Below, one piece after another: positions 1-5,499 of a stretch of 5,740 bases of DNA. The first letter of the stretch is position 1. Each line of letters starts with the position of its first letter. The notes beneath the pieces are model-generated. The model was given only the letters and a program-made list of their open reading frames with translations. It did no database searches and was not told the origin of the DNA. The stretch lies in assembly GCA_009782975.1 (NCBI GenBank), contig WRIA01000050.1, forward strand, positions 1-5,740, given 5' to 3'. This DNA is from Clostridiales bacterium (GTDB lineage Bacteria; Bacillota_B; Dehalobacteriia; UBA4068). The position numbers and the translations under genes are program-made.

Positions 1-144
1 ACCCTACGGTATAATGATACGGGCGGGTACGGGCATGCGGTCGGGGATGGAACCCCGACCCTACGGTATAATGTAACGTGCGGGTACGGGCGTGCGGTCG
101 GGGATGGAACCCCGATCGTACGATTTAATGGAACGTGCGGGTAC
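1..144. repeat. 57-bp tandem repeat with internal GC palindrome
   Basis: Unit 1 (1-57) and unit 2 (58-114) are nearly identical, and a third copy starting at 115 matches for about 30 bp before diverging. A degenerate fourth trace (GCGGGTACGGGTGTACGG, about 160-177) follows. Each full unit contains ACGGTATAATG, then GCGGGTACGGGC, then the palindrome GGTCGGGG-ATGGAA-CCCCGACC (39-60: perfect 8-bp arms and a 6-nt loop; the copy at 96-117 has one G-T pair). The unit length is a multiple of three, but the frame through it meets a TAA at 74-76 and has no ribosome binding site, so I read it as a non-coding REP-like element. The array starts at the window edge and may extend left. There are no spacers, so it is not CRISPR. 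Confidence 0.8.
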
Positions 145-187
145 GATTTGGAAAAATACGCGGGTACGGGTGTACGGAAATGAACAT

Positions 188-220
188 GAGAGCGGCCATT
201 TCTGGCCGCCCCTCTCTTTT
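188..220 (+). terminator. Terminator-like GC hairpin
   Basis: A 7-bp stem GCGGCCA (192-198) pairs with TGGCCGC (203-209) around a TTTC loop. GAGA (188-191) can add four pairs with TCTC (213-216) across a CCC bulge. TCTCTTTT follows on the + strand, a short and interrupted T-tract. It could end transcription of something left of the window, or be the last part of the repeat element beside it. The minus strand has no T-run after the stem. Confidence 0.4.
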
Positions 221-516
221 CGTGTTTACTTTTGGAGCGCAACAGTTTCGAGACAATCACGCGCATTTTGTACGGCAACATCAATAATTAAAAGCGTGGA
301 ATCAATGAGTTGCTTGACGTCTAAAGGGTGTCTAAAATTAGACGCTTTCATAAAGAACCCCATGCTTTTAATATCAAAATGTAGAAAACTGTCTAAAATT
401 AGACAGTTGCGCGGGCGTAAATGTTCTAAATAGTTTTTCTTTACTATAATGATGGAAATTTATACATATTAATGATATAATATGCAAATTAAACCTTCCT
501 ATTTTGGGTTACTTCC
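221..516. other. AT-rich intergenic stretch, no confident gene
   Basis: Apart from the palindrome pair inside it, I see no supported gene here. Base composition shifts sharply from the GC-rich repeats to AT-rich DNA, especially from 410 to 500. TATAAT-like hexamers occur at 445-450 and 476-481, but neither has a good -35 partner 16-18 bp upstream. A 45-codon minus-strand ORF (226-363) is possible but unsupported. A + strand ORF running through the region begins inside the repeats and has no ribosome binding site. Confidence 0.6.
319..408. promoter_or_regulatory. Paired palindromes, core TGTCTAAAATTAGAC (possible operators)
   Basis: The palindrome at 387-408 has perfect 10-bp arms (AACTGTCTAA and TTAGACAGTT) around an AA centre. 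A second copy at 328-345 has arms GTGTCTAA and TTAGACGC, with one G-T pair. The two centres are 61 bp apart, close to six helical turns. A further half-site GTCTAAA at 319-325 lies 11 bp before the same heptamer at 330-336. The nearly loopless symmetry fits a dimeric DNA-binding protein better than an RNA hairpin. The pair lies about 110-190 bp upstream of the rocD -35 box. The regulator is unknown, and a mobile-element remnant is the main alternative. Confidence 0.4.
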
Positions 517-545
517 TTGACAATGCTACGCGGTTGTAATATACT
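517..545 (+). promoter_or_regulatory. Sigma-A promoter of the rocD operon
   Basis: The -35 box TTGACA (517-522) is a perfect consensus. It is followed by a 17-bp spacer and the -10 box TATACT (540-545), which is 5 of 6 to consensus. The predicted transcript start is near 551-553, giving a 5' leader of about 60 nt before the rocD start. The leader has no obvious stable structure, so control, if any, is probably at promoter level. Confidence 0.75.
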
Positions 546-613
546 AAAATTGGATACATGGTTTAAGTGGATGCTGATATTTTTTGGATAAATCATAGGA
601 AAGGATGAAGAAT

Positions 614-1807
614 ATGGCTTCTACCCAGCAGATTATCGAAAAGACTATGCGTTTGGGCGCGCACAACTACCACCCCAAGGAGGTGGTGGCGGAACGGGCG
701 GAAGGCGTTATGGTCTATGACCCGGAGGGCCGCAGGTATTTTGATATGCTCTCCGCTTATTCGGCCCTTAATTTCGGCCACCGTCACCCGGAGATAGTGG
801 CCGCCGCCAAGGATCAGCTAGATAAAGTGACCTTGACCTCCCGCGCTTTTCATAATGCCGTTTTGGGGGATTTCTTTGAAAAATTATGCGATGTTACGGG
901 CAAGAGCATGATACTGCCCATGAATACAGGCGCGGAGGCCGTGGAAACGGCGCTTAAAACGGCCCGCCGCTGGGGTGTGGATAAAAATGGCACTGCCGAT
1001 GGCAAGCAGGAGATAATAGTGTGCGAAAACAATTTCCACGGCCGCACCATAGCCATAATCTCCATGAGTACCGACCCCGGAGCGCGCCGCGCGTATGGCC
1101 CCTATGCCCCCGGCTTTAAGGTAATAAAATATGGCGACCCGGCTGCTCTGGAGTCCGCCATTACGGAAAACACCGTGGCCTTTTTGGTAGAGCCTATACA
1201 AGGCGAGGCCGGGGTGCTGGTGCCGCCCGCCGGTTATCTTAAGGCGGTGCGGGAGATATGCACCAGGCACGGCATACTGCTGATAGCCGACGAAGTTCAA
1301 ACCGGCTTCGCCCGCACGGGCAAAATGTTTGCCTGCCAGCACGAGGATGTAGTGCCGGATATATTTGTGCTGGGCAAGGCTTTGGGCGGCGGCGTTATGC
1401 CGGTTTCGGCGGTGGCCGCGGATAAGGAGATAATGGAGGTATTCGAGCCGGGTTCTCATGGCTCCACCTTTGGCGGCAACCCCCTGGCCTGCGCGGTTGC
1501 CATAAAATCCTTGGAGATACTGTTGCGTGATGATTACGCAAAAATGTCTGCGGAAAAAGGCGAGTATTTTATGGATAAACTGCGCCTGATCAAAAATGAC
1601 GAGATCATAGATATACGCGGTAAGGGCCTGTTGATAGGTGTGGAGTTCTCCATTGACGCCGCCCCCTACGTTAAAAAGCTGATAGCCGCCGGGGTGCTGG
1701 CCAAAGAGACCCACGAAAGCACCATCCGCTTCGCCCCGCCCATCGTCATCACCTACGAGCAGATAGACGAGGCCTGTGAAATAATATCTAAGGTTTTAAG
1801 TAAATAA
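614..1807 (+). CDS. rocD: Ornithine aminotransferase (ornithine--oxo-acid transaminase)
   Basis: A cytoplasmic PLP enzyme that moves the delta-amino group of ornithine to 2-oxoglutarate, giving glutamate-5-semialdehyde (in equilibrium with pyrroline-5-carboxylate) and glutamate. The protein has 397 residues, typical of bacterial RocD (about 400), and resembles Bacillus RocD along its length. Visible class-III aminotransferase features are the SAYSALN segment with Tyr49 (ornithine contact in OAT), the phosphate-binding NTGAE (104-108), NFHGRT near 140, GEAG with Glu198, ADEVQTG with Asp226 (PLP pyridine nitrogen), the Schiff-base lysine Lys255 in LGKALGGG, GSTFGGNP, and Arg373 in IRFAPP, which would bind the 2-oxoglutarate carboxylate. 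An in-frame ATG at 605 abuts the ribosome binding site AGGAAAGG (597-604), so I choose the ATG at 614, which has normal spacing. It is first in an operon with carbamoyltransferase and carbamate kinase, so it probably drains ornithine toward glutamate or proline. The reverse, ornithine-forming direction cannot be excluded. Confidence 0.95.
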   Translation: MASTQQIIEKTMRLGAHNYHPKEVVAERAEGVMVYDPEGRRYFDMLSAYSALNFGHRHPEIVAAAKDQLDKVTLTSRAFHNAVLGDFFEKLCDVTGKSMILPMNTGAEAVETALKTARRWGVDKNGTADGKQEIIVCENNFHGRTIAIISMSTDPGARRAYGPYAPGFKVIKYGDPAALESAITENTVAFLVEPIQGEAGVLVPPAGYLKAVREICTRHGILLIADEVQTGFARTGKMFACQHEDVVPDIFVLGKALGGGVMPVSAVAADKEIMEVFEPGSHGSTFGGNPLACAVAIKSLEILLRDDYAKMSAEKGEYFMDKLRLIKNDEIIDIRGKGLLIGVEFSIDAAPYVKKLIAAGVLAKETHESTIRFAPPIVITYEQIDEACEIISKVLSK

Positions 1808-1823
1808 GAGAGGAGCCGCAAAC

Positions 1824-2813
1824 ATGGCTGTTAATTTAAAAGGCAGAAGTTTTTTGACGCTTATGGATCTTACCCCGGAGGAGATACGCTATTTGCTGGA
1901 TCTTTCCCACGATCTTAAGGCCAAGAAAAGAGCCGGATTAGCCGGGGATACTTTAAAGGGCAAGAATATAGTGTTGCTGTTCGAAAAGACCTCCACCCGC
2001 ACGCGCTGCGCCTTCGAGGTGGCGGCGCTGGACGAGGGCGCCCATGTTACCTTTTTGGATTCCGGCAGTTCCCAGATGGGCAAGAAGGAATCTTTGGAGG
2101 ATACGGCCAGGGTGCTGGGACGCTATTATGACGCCATAGAATACAGGGGCTTTAAACAGCAGGTGGTGGAGGATCTGGCCCGTTATTCCGGCGTGCCGGT
2201 GTTCAACGGCCTTACCGATGTGGATCATCCCACGCAAATACTGGCCGATCTGCTTACCATAGAAGAACATATAGCCAAGCCGCTTAACAAGTGCAAAGTG
2301 GTGTTCTGCGGCGATATACGCAATAATATGGCCTATGCCTGGATGTACGGCTGCGCCAAAATGGGTATGCATTTTGTGGCATTTGGCCCGGCGGAGCTTG
2401 AGGTCGACCCCTGCGTGCTAAAGAGGGCAAGGGAAGTCGCCAAGGAGACCGGCGCTGTAATAGAGGTTTGCCACGAGCCCTCCTGCCTTAAGGATGCGGA
2501 TGTTCTGTACAGCGATGTTTGGGCCTCCATGGGGGAGGAAGCGCAGATACCGGAACGTGTTCGGGCGCTTACGCCTTATCGCATCACTATGGAAACGGTT
2601 GCGGCAACGCAAAATCCGGATATGATCTTTTTACATTGCCTGCCCAGCTTCCACGATTTTGAAACCACCATGGCCTCCGGTCAAAAAGAGCAGGGCTATG
2701 ACATACGCGAGGTTACGGACGAGGTATTCCGCAGCCGCCATTCCAAGGTGTTCGACGAGGCGGAAAACCGTATGCATACCATAAAAGCCGTGCTTGTGGC
2801 AACCATGGCCTAA
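1824..2813 (+). CDS. arcB: Ornithine carbamoyltransferase, probably catabolic
   Basis: Catalyses carbamoyl phosphate + ornithine = citrulline + phosphate. The product is 329 residues, slightly long as in the E. coli ArgI / ArcB branch, to which it looks close throughout. Visible signatures are STRTR (57-61, carbamoyl-phosphate binding), the loop SGSSQMGKKES (80-90), HPTQ (135-138), the ornithine-binding loop DVWASMG (231-237), the catalytic HCLP (271-274) and a C-terminal ENRMHTIKAVLVATM helix. The SMG loop argues for ornithine rather than putrescine or aspartate as substrate. It begins 16 nt after the rocD stop with AGAGGAG (1809-1815) as ribosome binding site, so it is co-transcribed. The following carbamate kinase gene favours the citrulline-splitting direction and hence the symbol arcB. 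Sequence alone does not separate catabolic from anabolic enzymes, and argF is the alternative name. Confidence 0.95.
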   Translation: MAVNLKGRSFLTLMDLTPEEIRYLLDLSHDLKAKKRAGLAGDTLKGKNIVLLFEKTSTRTRCAFEVAALDEGAHVTFLDSGSSQMGKKESLEDTARVLGRYYDAIEYRGFKQQVVEDLARYSGVPVFNGLTDVDHPTQILADLLTIEEHIAKPLNKCKVVFCGDIRNNMAYAWMYGCAKMGMHFVAFGPAELEVDPCVLKRAREVAKETGAVIEVCHEPSCLKDADVLYSDVWASMGEEAQIPERVRALTPYRITMETVAATQNPDMIFLHCLPSFHDFETTMASGQKEQGYDIREVTDEVFRSRHSKVFDEAENRMHTIKAVLVATMA

Positions 2814-2843
2814 GCAAACTATTAAATTTAAGGAGGTCTAAAA

Positions 2844-3800
2844 ATGGGAGAATGTAAGGGGCGCATAGTTATAGCTTTGGGTGGCAATGCATTGCAGGAA
2901 AGCAAGGGGCCTGCTACCGCTGGCGCGCAGTTGGATGTGGTCAAAAAGACCTGCGATTTTATAGGGGAAATAGTAAGCCGCGATTACGAGATAGCCATAG
3001 TACACGGTAACGGGCCGCAGGTGGGCCGGATAGTGCTGGCCTCGGAAGCCGCCAAGGATGTTACCCCGGCAATGCCCTTCGATGTATGCGGGGCCATGAG
3101 CCAGGGCTATATAGGCTATCATATACAGCAGGCGATGCGTCAGACCTTGCGCGGTATAGGCAAAGGCCACATACCGGTGGTAACGCTGGTGACACAGATG
3201 GTGGTGGATAAAAACGACCCCGGTTTTGCCGCCCCCAGCAAGCCCATAGGCCCTTTCTACAACGCGGAGGAAGCGCAGAAGATCGCCGCCGAGACCGGCT
3301 ATGTTATGAAGGAGGACGCGGGCCGCGGCTGGCGGCGGGTGGTGGCTTCCCCGATCCCCAATCGCATTATAGAGGTGGGTTCGGTACGGCGGCTGTGGGA
3401 TACCACTATCGTGATAGCCTGTGGCGGTGGCGGCATACCGGTGATAGAGCTGGATGACGGTAATATAGAGGGTGTGGCCGCGGTCATAGATAAGGATTTT
3501 GCCGCCGAGCTGCTGGCGGAGGAAGTTGCCGCGGATACGCTTATGATACTGACCGAGGTGGAAAAGGTCTGCCTTAACTACAATAAACCGGATCAAAAGG
3601 ATGTAGATCATATGACGCTGGCAGAGGCGGAGCGCTATGTGGCACAGGGGCATTTTGCCCCCGGCAGTATGCTCCCCAAGGTGCAGGCGGGCATGAAGTT
3701 TGCCAGAAGCGGCCCGGCCAAAAAAGCTATAATCACCTCGCTTTACAAAGCGGTGGACGCGCTGGAAGGCAAAACAGGTACCGTTATAACATTGGAGTAA
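2844..3800 (+). CDS. arcC: Carbamate kinase
   Basis: Transfers phosphate from carbamoyl phosphate to ADP, giving ATP and carbamate, which breaks down to ammonia and CO2. This is the energy-yielding step of the arginine deiminase and citrulline pathways. The 318-residue protein has the normal family length and amino-acid-kinase fold. Visible motifs are ALGGNAL (11-17), HGNGPQVG (54-61), DPGF followed by PSKPIGPFY (125-139, the protruding subdomain typical of carbamate kinase), RRVVASP (164-170), GGGGIPV (194-200), AVIDKD with Lys217 (213-218), LTEVEKV (236-242) and GSMLPKVQA with Lys279 (274-282). A strong AAGGAGGT (2830-2837) sits 6 nt before the ATG. It lies 30 nt after arcB and is the last gene before the terminator. 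It has almost no TTA, CTA or TCA codons, which produces a long empty reading frame on the opposite strand. Confidence 0.96.
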   Translation: MGECKGRIVIALGGNALQESKGPATAGAQLDVVKKTCDFIGEIVSRDYEIAIVHGNGPQVGRIVLASEAAKDVTPAMPFDVCGAMSQGYIGYHIQQAMRQTLRGIGKGHIPVVTLVTQMVVDKNDPGFAAPSKPIGPFYNAEEAQKIAAETGYVMKEDAGRGWRRVVASPIPNRIIEVGSVRRLWDTTIVIACGGGGIPVIELDDGNIEGVAAVIDKDFAAELLAEEVAADTLMILTEVEKVCLNYNKPDQKDVDHMTLAEAERYVAQGHFAPGSMLPKVQAGMKFARSGPAKKAIITSLYKAVDALEGKTGTVITLE

Positions 3801-3818
3801 AATTAATAAAACAGGTGC

Positions 3819-3850
3819 AAAAATGCCGGTAATCGACCGGCATTTTTGTT
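3819..3850 (+). terminator. Rho-independent terminator of the rocD-arcB-arcC operon
   Basis: A perfect stem with GC core TGCCGGT (3824-3830) and ACCGGCA (3836-3842) surrounds an AATCG loop. It is extended by five A-T pairs (3819-3823 with 3843-3847) and followed by TTTTTGTTTTG. It starts 18 nt after the arcC stop. The A-run on its left side means it could also work on the minus strand, though no minus-strand gene converges here. Confidence 0.88.
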
Positions 3851-3868
3851 TTGTGTAGCGGGTCGCAG

Positions 3869-4109
3869 CGTTTTTGCTATAAAAAATATAAGATTGTTTA
3901 CTGTTATAAGCAGGTTTTAAGGATGGTAAAGGGAATAAAGAATAAACAGCAAAAACGGTACTAAGAGCTGATAAAACTTCAAGGAGGTGAGAAAAATGGA
4001 ACATACCGATTTACATGGTTCGGAAAGTGACGATCATTACCGAAGTATGGTGGAAAAAGAACAAGTTTGTTTCCGTTTTATCACCTTAAAACGCTCCTTA
4101 GCGGGCGTT
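3869..4109 (+). promoter_or_regulatory. Structured leader upstream of mgtE
   Basis: This 5' region holds several complementary segments. CGTTTTTGCT (3869-3878) matches AGCAAAAACG (3948-3957) over 10 bp. GATAAAAC (3970-3977) matches GTTTTATC (4075-4082). The same 3' segment, 4076-4086, can instead pair 10 of 11 with AGGTGAGAAAA (3985-3995), covering the ribosome binding site of the leader ORF. A hairpin pairs TTCGG (4019-4023) with CCGAA (4040-4044) and, inside it, AGTGA with TCATT. A last hairpin pairs AACGCTC (4090-4096) with GGGCGTT (4103-4109). No clear promoter is visible: TTGCTA (3874-3879), 17 bp, TTTACT (3897-3902) is the best and is weak. If that promoter is used, the transcript would start after about 3908 and the first pairing would not form in RNA. 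I do not recognise an M-box. All pairings were found by eye and have not been folded. Confidence 0.3.
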
Positions 4110-4172
4110 ATTGAAATTTTTATTGGGTCAGGAGGGCCGTTATATGAAAGAGATCATTCTGGAACTTATTAA
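3996..4172 (+). CDS. Small leader ORF (58 aa) overlapping mgtE
   Basis: I do not recognise this protein. It starts with an ATG 6 nt after AAGGAGGTGA (3981-3990), one of the best ribosome binding sites in the window. A GTG at 3987 overlaps that site and is rejected as the start. The first 14 residues contain five acidic residues (E2, D5, E10, D12, D13) and three histidines, and no Lys or Arg. The middle is basic and hydrophobic (FRFITLKRSLAGVIEIFIG, 26-44). There is no clear signal peptide or membrane helix. It ends 29 nt inside mgtE in another frame, so ribosomes translating it run across the mgtE ribosome binding site and start codon. This suggests a regulatory leader peptide or translational coupling rather than a free enzyme. 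It could also be a chance ORF in a structured leader. Confidence 0.4.
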   Translation: MEHTDLHGSESDDHYRSMVEKEQVCFRFITLKRSLAGVIEIFIGSGGPLYERDHSGTY

Positions 4173-5484
4173 CGAAAGCCCCGTTAATGTGGGTAAATTA
4201 CATGATCTGCTGGCGCAGATGAACACGGTGGATATCGCGGAGATATTCGAGCATTTAAGCAACGAAAAGGCCTTACAGGTGTTCCGCATCCTGCCCAAAA
4301 GCATGGCAGCGGACGTTTTTTCGTATATAGAACCCCATAACCAGCAAACATTAGTGGCAGCTATGAGCGACGACGAAATAGGAAAAATACTGGATGAATT
4401 ATTTGTGGATGACGCCGTTGATTTTATTGAAGAAATGCCCGCTAATGCCATAAAAAGGTTGCTGCAGAACATTGGGGAGGACAAGCGGCAGCTTATAAAT
4501 CAGTTTTTGCAGTACCCGCCGGATTCCGCGGGCGGCATAATGTCAGCCGAATATGTGGATCTGCGGGAGGACCTTACGGTAAGGGAGGCCTTCGACTACA
4601 TAAGAAAAAATAAGACACACGATATCTATACCTGCTATGTGGTGCGGCGAGACAAACTTCTTACCGGCTCGGTTTCTTTAAAAACGCTGTTGCTGGCCAA
4701 ACAGCATGAGAAAATAGGCGACCTTATGGAAACCAAGGTGGTTTTCGCTCACACCCTGGACGATCAGGAAAAAGCGGCGGAGTTGTTCCGCAAATACAGC
4801 CTATTGTACCTGCCGGTGGTGGATAAAGAGCAGCGCCTGGTGGGGATCATCACGGCGGATGATGTTGTAACTGTTATGGAAGAGGAGGCCACCGAAGACT
4901 TTGAGAAGATGGCCGCCATTTATCCCTCCGAAAAACCGTATCTTAAAACGGGCGTTCTTACACATTCCCGCAACCGGATAGTATGGCTCTTGATACTGAT
5001 GCTTTCGGCAACCATAACCGGGGCTATAATAGCCGGCTTCGAATCCTCTCTGGCGGTTTTGCCGGTGCTTATGACCTTTGTTCCTATGCTTATGGATACC
5101 AGCGGTAACGCCGGATGCCAAACTTCCACGCTGGTCATTCGCGGTATGGCCTTGGGCGAAATAGGCTTTCATGATGTCTTTAAGGTGTTATGGCTGGAGC
5201 TTAGAGTAGCTCTTTTATGCGGAACGGGGCTGGCCGCGGTAAATTTTTTGCGTGTTATGCTTACAAGCAAAGGAAACGCGATGTTATCCTTTACCATATC
5301 CATTACCTTGATAGCGGTAGTGATAATGGCTAAAAGCATTGCCTGTATTCTGCCTATACTGGCAAAAAAGCTTAAGCTGGATCCGGCTGTCCTGGCCGGG
5401 CCGATCGTTACCACAATATTGGATGGTACATCCTTGCTTATTTACTTTTCCTTCGCCCGTTTACTGTTAAAAATCCAGGCTTGA
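4144..5484 (+). CDS. mgtE: MgtE-family magnesium channel/transporter
   Basis: An inner-membrane Mg2+ channel, normally a homodimer whose cytosolic domains sense Mg2+ and close the pore when Mg2+ is sufficient. The 446 residues match the usual length (about 450). Order of parts: helical N domain (about 1-125, with LPKSMAADVFSYI at 50-62), linker YPPDSAGGIMSAEY (124-137), two CBS domains (about 137-195 and 197-258, the second with LYLPVVDKEQRLVGIITADD at 221-240), an acidic plug-helix region (245-258), then a membrane domain of about five helices from 277 to 440. The pore signature PMLMDTSGNAGCQTSTLVIRG (314-334) and Asp427 in TTILDGTSLLIYF, the likely pore Mg2+ ligand, are present. I choose the ATG at 4144, with GGAGGG (4131-4136) 7 nt upstream, over an in-frame TTG at 4111 without one. 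A structured leader with a small ORF precedes it and an mgtE paralog follows after 15 nt. Confidence 0.95.
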   Translation: MKEIILELINESPVNVGKLHDLLAQMNTVDIAEIFEHLSNEKALQVFRILPKSMAADVFSYIEPHNQQTLVAAMSDDEIGKILDELFVDDAVDFIEEMPANAIKRLLQNIGEDKRQLINQFLQYPPDSAGGIMSAEYVDLREDLTVREAFDYIRKNKTHDIYTCYVVRRDKLLTGSVSLKTLLLAKQHEKIGDLMETKVVFAHTLDDQEKAAELFRKYSLLYLPVVDKEQRLVGIITADDVVTVMEEEATEDFEKMAAIYPSEKPYLKTGVLTHSRNRIVWLLILMLSATITGAIIAGFESSLAVLPVLMTFVPMLMDTSGNAGCQTSTLVIRGMALGEIGFHDVFKVLWLELRVALLCGTGLAAVNFLRVMLTSKGNAMLSFTISITLIAVVIMAKSIACILPILAKKLKLDPAVLAGPIVTTILDGTSLLIYFSFARLLLKIQA

Positions 5485-5499
5485 ACGGGGGGGATAAGT

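Noticed and set aside
1..117. CRISPR array or promoter array in the repeats
   Set aside because: The units are directly contiguous with no unique spacers. The TATAAT hexamers at 10-15 and 67-72 are simply part of the repeat, and the one at 67-72 lacks a -35 partner (for 10-15 that position lies outside the window).
92..433. + strand ORF of 113 codons through the repeats and intergenic region
   Set aside because: It starts at a GTG inside the tandem repeat without a ribosome binding site, runs through a hairpin and the palindromes, and its composition does not look like a protein.
455..495. ArgR (ARG box) operator before rocD
   Set aside because: The AT-rich stretch has loose resemblance only, and no convincing 18-bp symmetric ARG box could be laid out.
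884..1714. 276-codon open frame on the minus strand inside rocD
   Set aside because: It is codon-aligned antisense to a clearly conserved enzyme, so the openness is a codon-bias effect.
2838..4004. 388-codon open frame on the minus strand across arcC
   Set aside because: It is codon-aligned antisense to arcC and stays open because arcC lacks TTA, CTA and TCA codons. It also runs through the terminator and has no independent support.
4111..4143. Upstream TTG start for mgtE
   Set aside because: The ATG at 4144 has a well-spaced GGAGGG site and fits MgtE family starts. The TTG has no ribosome binding site.
3851..4143. M-box (ykoK) Mg2+ riboswitch before mgtE
   Set aside because: This was expected from gene context, but I could not find the conserved M-box sequence blocks in the leader. 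A covariance-model search would be decisive.
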